This document shows positions 1-9,758 of a stretch of 64,000 nucleotides of DNA, piece by piece. The position numbers and the translations under genes were made by a program. Below the pieces are notes generated by a model, which was given only the letters and a program-made list of their open reading frames with translations, was not told the DNA's origin and did no database searches. This DNA comes from Hemileia vastatrix. Taxonomy: Eukaryota > Basidiomycota > Pucciniomycetes > Pucciniales > Zaghouaniaceae. The stretch spans positions 32,855,700-32,919,699 of the forward strand of contig JASXTE010000001.1 in assembly GCA_030280995.1 (NCBI GenBank). Reading direction: 5' to 3'. Every line of letters starts with the position of its first letter. Within the stretch, counting starts at the first letter, position 1.

Positions 1-30
1 TGTTGGATGGTATAGATTCTATCTCTGAAC

Positions 31-895
31 ATGATGTCAAGACAAATCTTTTTTTCTTCTTCTTCTAACCAAGACTCCCCACATTCAACTTCCACAAATC
101 AAGATATCTTTTCAATAGATCCTTATGGTGATATAAACCAAACTGATCTAACTCAAGTATTTTTTTCCTTTATCTTACTGATTCATTTTTTTATTTAAAT
201 TTTCTTATTTCTAAAAAGACTGAATAACAAACACAGGAGACACAATTAACTGAGTCAGAAGCAAGAAACAATGATGAGGAGGAAAATGTGAAGATGAACA
301 AAAATTGAAGGGCTTCAAGTAGTCAAAATTTCCACTCTCAAGAAGAAGAAAAAGTGATAATTCATCTCTAAATCCTTTTTCTTCCATCAAAGAATTTTTG
401 GAGTAACGTGATGCTGATAAGTGATACCATACATCTTAATACTTTAATCTGCTTTTCTTCAACTTTTTGTTAATATTTATTATCACTCTAGAACAAGTGG
501 ATTTTTCTAAAGTGCCTCTAAAGTTTGAAAAGTAAAAATATGAGCCCTTTTTAAGGAGGGATGACAGGGTACATGATTTGGAAGAGAGGAAGTTGGAATT
601 CTCTTTACAGAAGGATGATAGGGCACAAGTCTTGGAGGAGAGGAAGTATGAGCTCTCTTTATGAAAGGATGATAGGACACAAGAGTTGGAGGAGAAGAAA
701 TTTAATTTATCTCTAAGTATTGAAAAATAAAATAAAGAGGAGGAAACACTCAAGCATCAAAACCTCATGGAAAAGATGAAATATGGGCATGATTGTGAAG
801 AAAATTCCAAAAAGAAAGATTTATTGATAGAATATTTTGAAGCTAATAAATCTGTTGAGGAGATCAAACATTTAAAGAAATTTTTTGATGACTAG
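31..895 (+). pseudogene. degenerate coiled-coil gene fragment
   Basis: Between about 534 and 895 the plus strand reads as a charged, heptad-like protein (Glu/Lys/Leu-rich), ending near the motif KSVEEIKHLKKFFDD before TAG at 893-895. It is broken by several in-frame stops. A short Ser-rich stretch starting at ATG 31 is in another frame and may be an upstream exon or unrelated. The C-terminal pattern resembles the helical tail of Myb/SANT-like proteins that accompany Harbinger transposons, but no DNA-binding domain is visible, so that is only a guess. The reading frame is not intact in this window. Confidence 0.35.
560..721 (+). repeat. 54-bp tandem repeat, 3 copies, coiled-coil coding
   Basis: Three head-to-tail units start at 560, 614 and 668, exactly 54 bp (18 codons) apart. 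Each begins GATGAYAGG and encodes a DDR..LEERK.ELSL-like segment. The unit length keeps the frame, which suggests it expanded while still coding. One unit carries a TGA. Confidence 0.8.
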
Positions 896-1094
896 TTTTT
901 TTTGTTTCTCTCACACTTCAACTGTTCATAATTAATTGAACATAAAATTTTATCTTAATTTCCTGTTTTTCTTTACTCTATCCATCATTAGTTAAATTTT
1001 CATATTTTAATATTATAAATTCTTTTTTAAATAAAATTTTCAAGAATTTTTAATGTTAAAAATTCTTTTTTAGTTAAAATTTATAAGTTACATC

Positions 1095-1440
1095 TGAAAA
1101 TTTCACAATCCCACCTCTGCGTTTGATTGAACTAAGGGGCAGGTATCACCAAAATTCTTTCAAGTCAAGAATTTTTCAAGTCTTATATGAAATTTTGGCA
1201 ATACTCCCCCCTTAATTTTATTGACATAAGGGTTGGGTATCACCAAAATTTCAAGTCAATTTTTTTTTTGCAAGTCCCATATGAAAATTTGGCAATACTC
1301 CCCCCCCCCTCCCTGTATTTTATTGAATTAAGGGAAGGTTATCACCAAATTTTCAACTCAAATTTTTTTCAAAGTCTGATATGAAAATTTGGCAATAACC
1401 CCCTCCCCGCTGCAATTTATTGAATTAGAGAAATTAAATG
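1095..1440 (+). repeat. ~95-100 bp tandem repeat, 3-4 copies
   Basis: Units carry the blocks TATCACCAAAATT, CAAGTC and GGCAATACTCCCCC. The TATCACC anchors are at about 1144, 1238 and 1339, so the period is 94-101 bp. No gene is supported here; short ORFs over it are by-products of the repeat. Confidence 0.75.
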
Positions 1441-1534
1441 GGAAAAAATATTTAAATATGAAAATTTCATCAACCAATTATTTTTACAAGTCCAAATCAA
1501 GTTTTCCAATTTTGTATATTAGCCAGTAGAATAT
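1440..1534 (+). repeat. left part of a ~175-bp tandem repeat interrupted by element A
   Basis: The block GAAAATTTCATCAACCAAT and the following AAATCAAG...AGCCAGTA recur downstream of element A around 11380-11450 and 11550-11620. Element A therefore landed inside a pre-existing tandem array; the AATAT at 1530-1534 is duplicated at 11260-11264. Confidence 0.7.
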
Positions 1535-3035
1535 TGTCAGCCTGTATATCTCCAGGACTGAGTAAAAAGTAACTATAAGTTATGTTAAACACATGAACTA
1601 TACATGGGAATAATAAATGAGAGTACACAAATAGTATACATAAGTAAAATTATGATAATACACAAAAAATGCCATTATAACACCTTATATACATGCATAT
1701 ATCCAATTTTTATAGGTCTTATGTACTTAATATTAAGTTGGAGTATGTTAGGGTAATCTTAAGAACCTTAAGTATAAGGCTACATAATTTTTAAGTACAC
1801 TTAAAGCTGTTATATTCATTGTTTTATGCAAAAAACAAGAAATGCGCTTTATTTCACTTAAAAGTTGACTATATGCGCTATAAAATTGAGAATATCAAAA
1901 TTGCGCTTTGACAGATCAATTGGGCTCATTTAGAACTATTGATTTGGCTATTTAAATGCATAAAAATAACACTTTTCAAATTTGGTGTTTTTTATGCCAG
2001 AAATGGCTTCTGTGTACTGGCCACATACTGCCTGCTTTTTTCCCATGTGAATAGCTTCATTTTTAGCAAAGTTAGCTTTTTCACACTATAATTACCCCAC
2101 ATTCTACGCCCAATGTGGGGAAACACACTAAAATAGGCAACAGGCGCTTATTTAGTGTCCTAGCTTAATTAATAATGCATTGACCTTGTTTATATGCACT
2201 AATTTCATTAATAACCTCACTCTTGGCACTTTATTTCATCACCACGCTTAAATTCGCCTAATTTTAGTCAAGGATTTACCCATGCAAGCGCCTGCCAAGA
2301 ACTGCATGTAGTTACCCCACATCTCACGCTCTTTTTTAAGTTTTTGGGTGGTTTCTCAGTCAGTTTTGGTTATTTTTGAATGGGAATTTCACGTAGTATA
2401 ATGTCAGGATTAGCCCCATTATTTCTACAGTCAATCCCCCTTATTATTAAGCTATTATTAACCTTAAAAAGTCTCCTTTAGTCTTTAATATTATTGTTTT
2501 ATACGCATATACTCTCTTTTTGTCTTTTTCTTTAATTTTGATGGATCTCCCTTATTATTACAGGATTTTGGCGGTTGTTACTCTTCTAATTATGTCATGG
2601 GTTACTGGGAATGTTAATGGGCATGTCTATTAGTTGTTTAGAGGCGTCATTAACTGTGTATTGGGTGGTACATCAAGGGAATCATTGGGGAACTCAGTGT
2701 GTATAAAAGGAGGAGGTTTTTGGGTTGTATTTCTTCATTCTTTATCATTACAATTTAACCAATATAACCAAATCAATTACAATACATATCAATTAGTACT
2801 TTTATAAGACTTTTGAATAGTATCTGAATTTATATAATCTATTTTTCTACCAACTATAAAGATTGTAAGCCATATATAAGAATAGTGAGAATTATATTAC
2901 TGAGACCTTTATATTTGATTATATTTTACAACTTAGTGGATTAGAACTACAGTATTCATATAGGACCATTAAAATCTTCTAGACAACTGACTATTCAAGC
3001 TAGTTCACGTACTTGTACTTGACCCTAGCCTGACA
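1535..3035 (+). repeat. element A 5' LTR
   Basis: It starts TGTCAGCCTG and ends AGCCTGACA, giving TGTCA/TGACA inverted ends. It carries a TATA box at 2702-2708, a 9-bp perfect hairpin (CCCCACATT / AATGTGGGG around 2096-2120) and several spaced TGCGCTTT-like motifs. Confidence 0.95.
2702..2708 (+). promoter_or_regulatory. LTR TATA box (element A)
   Basis: TATAAAA followed by GGAGGAGG. It is conserved in every LTR of the A/B/C family (10926-10932, 38739-38745, 46883-46889, 53674-53680, 61900-61906). The transcript start would lie a few tens of bases downstream, inside the LTR. Confidence 0.7.
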
Positions 3036-3055
3036 ATTGGGGACCTTTCCTCAAG
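3036..3055 (+). promoter_or_regulatory. putative primer binding site (element A)
   Basis: Directly after the 5' LTR comes ATTGGGGACCTTTCC, with the expected TGG two bases in. The same block follows the LTR in B and C, and a relative (GTTGGGAACCTTTC) follows the 5' LTR of E on the minus strand. The tRNA it pairs with could not be assigned. Confidence 0.5.
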
Positions 3056-3072
3056 AATTCTGTTATAATCCT

Positions 3073-3419
3073 GTAAGTGAAATTTTCAAAAGAAGGTGCA
3101 CGTAAATAATATCCCTATAGAAATATTTGGATAATTACAACAGGTTGGGGTCACTTATATAGTGATTTCAGAAAAAGAAGCCCTGTTATATTATAAAATT
3201 GTGATATTGAATCAACAATTTTACCACTAATTTAACTTATAATTGTTATTAGTGGGTCTGTCAATAGACCAATTAAATTTGAGATCTTTGCAGATAAAAT
3301 TTTTACCACTAATTTAACATATAATTGTTCTTAGTGGGAGTCTGTCAATAGACCAATTAAATTTGTGATCTTTGCAGATAATAAACCAATTAAACTGATT
3401 AATTGTTTTCTTTTAACAG
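3073..3419 (+). other. candidate intron in the untranslated leader of element A
   Basis: A strong donor GTAAGT at 3073 and a pyrimidine-rich tract ending in AACAG at 3419 bracket 347 bp of leader. B keeps both signals; C has lost a clean donor. It contains a tandem pair of ~80-bp units (see 3220-3382). Splicing is inference from consensus only. Confidence 0.35.
3220..3382 (+). repeat. tandem duplication of a hairpin-forming leader unit
   Basis: Two ~80-bp copies each contain ACCACTAATTTAAC and TTAGTGGG (an inverted repeat), then a GTC...GAC repeat and TTTGCAGATA. C also has two copies (about 54195-54360); B has only one (about 39255-39340). Confidence 0.75.
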
Positions 3420-3703
3420 GACTCTTAATCTTTTCTTTTATTGGTTTGTAAAATTCATTAAATATTTAGAAAGAATCATACTGAAAGTTGTTTTCTTTTG
3501 AATATAAAAACACGGCTACATATTGTAGACCAGTTAAATCAAGTGACCACATAAAAGCATATTTGACTTTTGGCACTTAAATATTCACTTCATACCAATA
3601 AGTAAGCAATAAAATTGTCTTCAGTGGTATTGATTAATACTGATAAAACTCCTTTTTGAAGTTTTCATATCTAAACTTTCAATTCTTTAAATTCCACGTA
3701 AAA

Positions 3704-6700
3704 ATGTGTGACAACAATGACATTGTAAGTAATAAGGTAAAACCTTATAACTTAAGACCTAGAGCTGAAAGACCTGTTACAGGACATTCAAATGGAGGGC
3801 CAGGACTCTCCCATAATCAACAACACTCCGTCAATGTCTCTGGAGGAAAGGGAAAAGCTTTTAAAGCAGGTTTCAATAAAGAAAACAAAAAATACTTTAC
3901 AAGAACAAGTTCACTCCCTATCCACCCTACTGAACACCTTGACAATAAGAGTCAACAATATAGTGGACCAGATCAACAATCTGGAAAAGAGAGCAGCTCA
4001 AGGTTTCATAGAAGTCAACCAAGCTCTAGTGGACATAAAGACTCAACCACCAACAGTGGCACCCAACAATTCCATAGCCATACCTCCAGCCCAAGAGGAG
4101 AACCAAAAAATTACAGTAAGCAAATAGAAATGAGATTGGTACGCCCAAAACTACAACAATCCTCAACAGCAGGGCTCCAGCAGTCACCCTTACAGGGGAA
4201 AGGCAAGGAGAGGCAGGGGAAGTGGGATAAGACCTTGGTAAGTCATCCAACTTCTTATGATCAATTATATCAACCTGAAAATAAATTACTTATAGGTAAT
4301 GAGATTGATAAGGAAATATTGGATATTATTGATAAGGATTTAAAGGATTATTCATTTGAACAGAATATGTTAAACTTGTCTTTACAAGAGGACAATGTAA
4401 ATAGTTTTATTGATCACCAGGAAAATACTATTAATATAAAAATGGAATCAAATGAATTAAATCTTGACCCTGATAATGAGTCTTCTGAATTGGACACGGA
4501 AAAAATAGAATATTTTTTAAAAGAGAATCCAATGGAATCAAAAATAATAAGTAAATTATTATTGAGAATTGAAAAATTGGAAGAGTTCTCAAAAGAGTCA
4601 AACATTAATACAGAAAATGTATTATTACAACTAACACAATCATTGAGTACCACAGCCAATAAATTAAAAATTATTGAAAATTCAAATAATGAATTAATCA
4701 ATGAGAATAAAAGATTAAAATCTGAGATTAGAAATTTAGAAAGTAAATTAGAACACTCTCAGAATATTATGGCTACCATAGAGGGACGTGTAAAATTGTC
4801 TTTTTCAAATGTAAATGATACCTTAAATCATGTACCTGTGATAAAAGATAGGTTAAAAAGAGTAGAAATTGAAGTAGCTAACATTTTGAAAAATACTGAA
4901 ACAATAAAAGATAATACCTCTTATGTAGAAAGAGTACCAGTTTTTATGAAACACTCTGATGATAACCCAATGATTGAACATGAACATAGTGTTATGGGCT
5001 CTGAGAATATAAAATCAGTAAAAGATGAAATAAATGATTATCTTTCTAAAGTAAGTGAATTACTCAATATTCCTCAGGTTAGGGAAGCAAAAACTAGCCA
5101 AAAGAACTGGCCTAAGTTAGATCAGTACCCTTCTTTTGACGGGGATTCAAAATCTGATTGGCAACAATTCATACAAAGAATTGATAACTTAAAATTTTCA
5201 AACAAATTACCTGATGAAGAAATTACTTCAAAGTTAATATCTTTATTTACAGATGTGGCCTTATTATGGTTTGAATCTGTATTGAGTGAGGGAATTAATT
5301 ACTCCTGGAATGAATGGAAGGCACTAATTGAAAGGCAATTTGGTGGCCCAAAATTTAGAATCACTCAACAAAGACTGTATGAAAGGGCCAGATATGATCC
5401 AAATGCTGGAGATAAACCCATGGTCTTCTTAATGAATTTAATAAAAATAATGAAAGCTATGGATCCAAAAATGGATTATGAAGAGTGGAAAGAAAAAATA
5501 ATATACAAGTTGCCTATATCAGTTAGAGACATTATTGTAGCTAGAACTGAAACTGTCAGAGACACCTCTGGATTCATTAATGTATGCAATGAGATATTAT
5601 TAAACCACAAGTATGAAACCAAGTATGGTAATTACAGACAAAGTGTTGACGTGGTAAAACCTACTACAAGTAAGTTACCAGTGGAAAAGAAAAAACCTTC
5701 AGCTCCCCTTGTCCCTAAGAGACAAGAAAATAACACTTTTTACAAATGTAAGGAACCTTGGGTTAAAGGTCACACGTGTAAGAAAAGAATAAATGTTATT
5801 GAAACCTCACAGAATTCTGAACCTAGTAATCATGAAGATGAGAATGTGGAATCCAGTGAGGATTGCAAGAGTAACATATCTTACAGTGATGATGAAAATG
5901 AGATATTTGTATTAGAACAGGATATAATGTTCCTGAATGATGCTATACCTCATACAGACACATCTTTAACTTCCATAGAGGAAGCTGAAATAATTAAAGA
6001 TGTATCTCATGATACTTACAAAATAACACCTATCAGAGCACCTATTATCATACGTGGAAAAGAAATGAATGCCATTCTTGACACTGGGGCTGCAGGTAGT
6101 GTAGTTTCACTTAATGCATTAATGAAACTTGATAGTAAGTACCAGGAAAAACTAGAACCTGTTCAGACAAAGAACTGGAGGGGTTTTGGTTCAGTATTAA
6201 ATCCAATTGGCAAATACAAAACTGCTGTATTCTTTAAATATAATAATGGATATGTTAGAGCAGTTTGTGAATTTGTAGTAATGGATAATAATAATTGTAG
6301 TGATTGGTTTATTATTGGCAATGATTTATTGACAAAATTTGGCATTAAACTAGATCCTGCAAACAGTTGTTTCACCATAGGGATGAATGGTAAAAGGAAA
6401 TTCAAAATATGTTCTGAAAATTCAGTATATGCCATTTCTCCTAGAGAAGAACAACTGCAAGGTGGAAGAGCCACCAATGAAGTGGTTGAATAGGAAAATG
6501 AAATCCAAAAGGCCTCTTTCAGTCCTCAACTCTCAAAAATTGAAGAAGAAAATATTTTGAGATTGATTAAATCATATCCTATGGAATTTTCTCATGGTTC
6601 AAATGAACTAGGATTGGTCAAAGACCATGAGATTAAAATCTCTCTAATCTGTGATTTGGATAATATTCCTGGCAGCTTAAAAAAGAAACCTTACCCAGCA

Positions 6701-9577
6701 TCTCCTGCAAAAAGGAAAGATATTGAAGACAATATAAAATTGTTGTTGGAAATGGGTATTGTTGAAAAAGTGGACACAACACCTAAGTATTGTGTCATTT
6801 CACCAGTATTAATCTCTTATGAAAAAGATAAGGCAAGATTATGCGGTGATTATAGAGCTCTGAATACATATACAGTAGATGATATTTACCCTCTACCAAG
6901 GATAGCTTCTATCCATGCTACCTTACAAGGAGCAAAATATATTTCCTGTCTGGATGGGAACAAGGGTTACCACCAGATTCCTGTGGAAAGAAATTCTCAA
7001 AATTACTTATTAATAACCACACATATGGGTATATATAAGTATGTGAGAATGCCATTTGGCCCAAAGAATGCCCCTTCAGTCTTCCAAAAATTGATGGATA
7101 GTGTTTTTCATCAGGAAATGGTTGAAGGATGGCTATTGGTCTATATTGATGACATCATAGTGTTTTCAAAAACATATGATGAAAATTTAAATCACCTGAA
7201 AAGAGTCTTTCAAAAAATGGATGAAATTAATATGACTATTGCATTAAAGAAATGTAAGTTTGGATTTCAATCCTTGAAAGTACTTGGACATGTTTTATCT
7301 GGATTACAAATTTGTGTTGACCAGAATAAAGTGGCAGCAATTAAAAACATTGGGATACCTAAAAATGTAAAAGAGGTTCAAAGTTTTTTGGGTATGTGTG
7401 GATATTATAGACAATATATTAAAAATTACCAATCCATTGCAGCCCCTTTAACAACATTAATCAGGAAGAATGAAGCTCTCATTTGGAATAATGAAAGACA
7501 ACACGCCTTTAATAAATTAAAGGAATTTTTAATGTCAGCTCCAATATTGGGACTGCCAGATTTCACCCTACCTTTTATCTTGTACACTGATGCAAGTTTC
7601 ATAGGTTTGGGTGCTGCTTTACAGCAAAAACAGATAATAAATGGAAAATTATCTGAAGTAGTTATCTGTTATATATCCAGAACCTTAAGAAAAACAGAAT
7701 TAAGGTATGGTGCCACACAGCTAGAATGTTTAGCCGTGGTGTGGGCTTTGGAGAAACTTCATTACTATCTGGAAGACCAGAAGTTTGAACTTATAACAGA
7801 TTGAAGTGCAGTAAAATCATTACTAAACATGAAAACACCTAATAGGCACATGTTTAGATGGCAACTAGCTGTACAAGAGTACAGAGGAAGAATGACAATC
7901 ACTCACAGAGCAGGAACATTGCATTCAAATGTGGATTTATCATCCAGAAGTCCTTTGCCAAATGATGCTGACAACCCAGCTTATGTACCTGAAAATGAGG
8001 TTATACATATATTTGGGATTTATATAGTGGATTTAGAAGAAGAGTTTATGCAAACTATATTGGAAAATTATTCATCTGATAAAGATTTGTCTAAACTATC
8101 TACCATTCTTAATGATCCAAAAAATGCCTCCATGAGTGCATTAATTAAAACCTTGCCTCCAAAGTATAAAAATGTGTTGGAAAAAGGTAAACTATTAATT
8201 GAAGATGGATATATATATTACAGGAAAAAGTTAAGCAATGTAATAGTAATACCACCTTCTATGAAAGAGTTAATGTTGCGTACTTGTCATGATGACATCT
8301 TAGCTGGTCATTTTGATTTTAACAAAACATTAACCAGAGTTAAAAATACAGCCTGGTGGATAAAAATGAAAGAGGATGTACATAAATACATTGAAACATG
8401 TGACTCTTGTCAGAAATCTAAGAGATTAACTGGGAAGAGAGCTGGGTTGTTACAACAAATAGAGCAGCCAAAAGCTCCATGGGAAATTATAAACATGGAT
8501 TTTGTAACTGGCTTGCCATTAGCAGGAAAAGAAAGTTTCAATTCTTGCTGGGTAATAGTGGATAGATTAACAAAAATGTGTAAGTTTATCCCTACCCATA
8601 AAGAGGTATCTGCTAAAGACTTGGCGTTACTATGGTGGACTCAGATGATGAATACTGCTGGGTTCCCCAAAGCCATAATCTCTGACAGAGATCCTAAATT
8701 TACTTCAGAGTTCTGGACATCTTTGATGGAAGTATCAGGTTGTCAATTAAAATTGTCTACAGCACACCATCCACAAACTGATGGGCTGGCTGAGAGGATG
8801 ATACAAACTCTAGAAGATATGATCAGAAGATATTGTGCCTTTGGATTAGAATACAAAGACAATGAGAAATTCACACATGACTGGGTAACATTAATTCCTG
8901 GCCTTGAATTTGCTTATAACAGCACAACTCATTCTTTAACAGAGAAGAAACCATTTGAACTCTGGCTGGGATATGTACCAAATACCCCAGTAAATCATTT
9001 AAATAAACTACCAAGGTTGGATATACACCCTGGCACTAAATCCTTTATTCATATGCAACAAATTTGTAGAAAGCATGCAGAAGAATGCATCCAAAAATCA
9101 TTTGAGTATGAAAAGAAAAGGTGGGACAAATCTCATAAAGAATTTGAATTTAAAAAGGGAGATGAAGTCCTCATATCAACACTACATTTTAACTTACAAG
9201 GTAATGTTAAATTAAAGGATCCCTTTGTAGGACCTTTTGTAGTAAATAAAATGGTTGGTAATAATGCAGTGGAAGTCATATTATATGCTCCATATGATAG
9301 GAAACATCCAGTTTTCCCTATCTCATTATTGAAACCTTACCATGCAAATGATCCTGACTTATTTCCAAAAAGAAGGGGAAGGCCTAAAAAGCAACCTGAA
9401 GAAATTGTGGAAAAATCAGAGATTGAAAAAATACTCAAGAAAAGAATCCTTACTAAAGAAAAAGGAACTGAGCATTTACTAAGATTTAAAGGGAAATCAA
9501 ATGAATTTGATAAATGGATACCTGAAAAAGAAATTTCTAATTTATCCACCCTTCTTAAAAAATTTAAACAGAAATAA
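3704..9577 (+). pseudogene. element A gag-pol polyprotein, interrupted by two stops
   Basis: A single frame of 1957 codons runs from ATG 3704 (MCDNND...) to TAA 9577. An upstream TTG-initiated extension from 3656 is less likely, because B's frame starts at the same ATG. Gag has a WPKLDQYPSFDG core near residue 468. A knuckle-like motif at ~679-693 reads FYKCKEPWVKGHTC, the first Cys replaced by Phe. The protease has DTGA near residue 793. RT has YIDD at 1147-1150. RNase H has its first Asp in YTDAS near 1296. The integrase has HHCC residues, then Asp 1599, Asp 1661 and Glu 1697 (D-x35-E). A chromodomain lies at about 1904-1950. The two stops are TAG 6491-6493, between protease and RT, and TGA 7802-7804, in RNase H. 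Confidence 0.92.
3792..4241 (+). CDS. overlapping second-frame ORF in element A (two internal stops)
   Basis: In the +1 frame relative to gag, ATG 3792 opens 150 codons ending Arg-Pro-Trp-TAA. It contains an amphipathic stretch (HSLSTLLNTLTIRVNNIVDQ) and a basic tail rich in Arg and Gly. In this copy the two Trp codons of the W-x-W-D motif are TAG (4125) and TGA (4131), both G-to-A changes relative to B and C. The ORF lies wholly inside gag. It is probably a once-functional overlapping protein or alternative exon; see the matching ORFs in B, C, E, F and H. Confidence 0.5.
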
Positions 9578-9758
9578 ATTTCTGTTCAACCAGCTGAGGG
9601 GTTAAAAAACCAGTACTCATAATATTTTATTATGTTTTATTTCTTTAAAGTTGAAATCTTTAATGCTACAGATTTATTCTGAATACCTGAAAATTACAAA
9701 TTAATAAAATAAAATGTATAACTTACCATTTTTTTATTGTTTTTTTTGGGTGGGCGAG
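9578..9758 (+). other. element A 3' untranslated region and polypurine tract
   Basis: The 181 bp between the gag-pol stop and the 3' LTR carry no ORF. They end in a T-run and GGGTGGGCGAG (9748-9758), directly abutting the LTR, as expected for a plus-strand primer. B is nearly identical here. Confidence 0.75.

Noticed and set aside
1187..1384. 65-codon plus-strand ORF
   Set aside because: It spans the ~95-bp tandem repeat and has repeat-derived sequence only.
3656..3703. TTG-initiated N-terminal extension of element A gag
   Set aside because: B's frame begins at the ATG corresponding to 3704, and non-ATG initiation is unlikely here.
4414..4701. Minus-strand ORFs antisense to gag in A, B and C (also 6163-6477, 9337-9549)
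   Set aside because: They recur only because the underlying sense sequence is shared; composition is hydrophobic shadow of Asn/Lys/Glu-rich gag.
7802..7804. TGA in RNase H of A and C as a selenocysteine codon
   Set aside because: B and E have an ordinary Cys codon (TGC) there, fungi generally lack selenocysteine insertion, and no insertion element is apparent; kept only as a shared stop.
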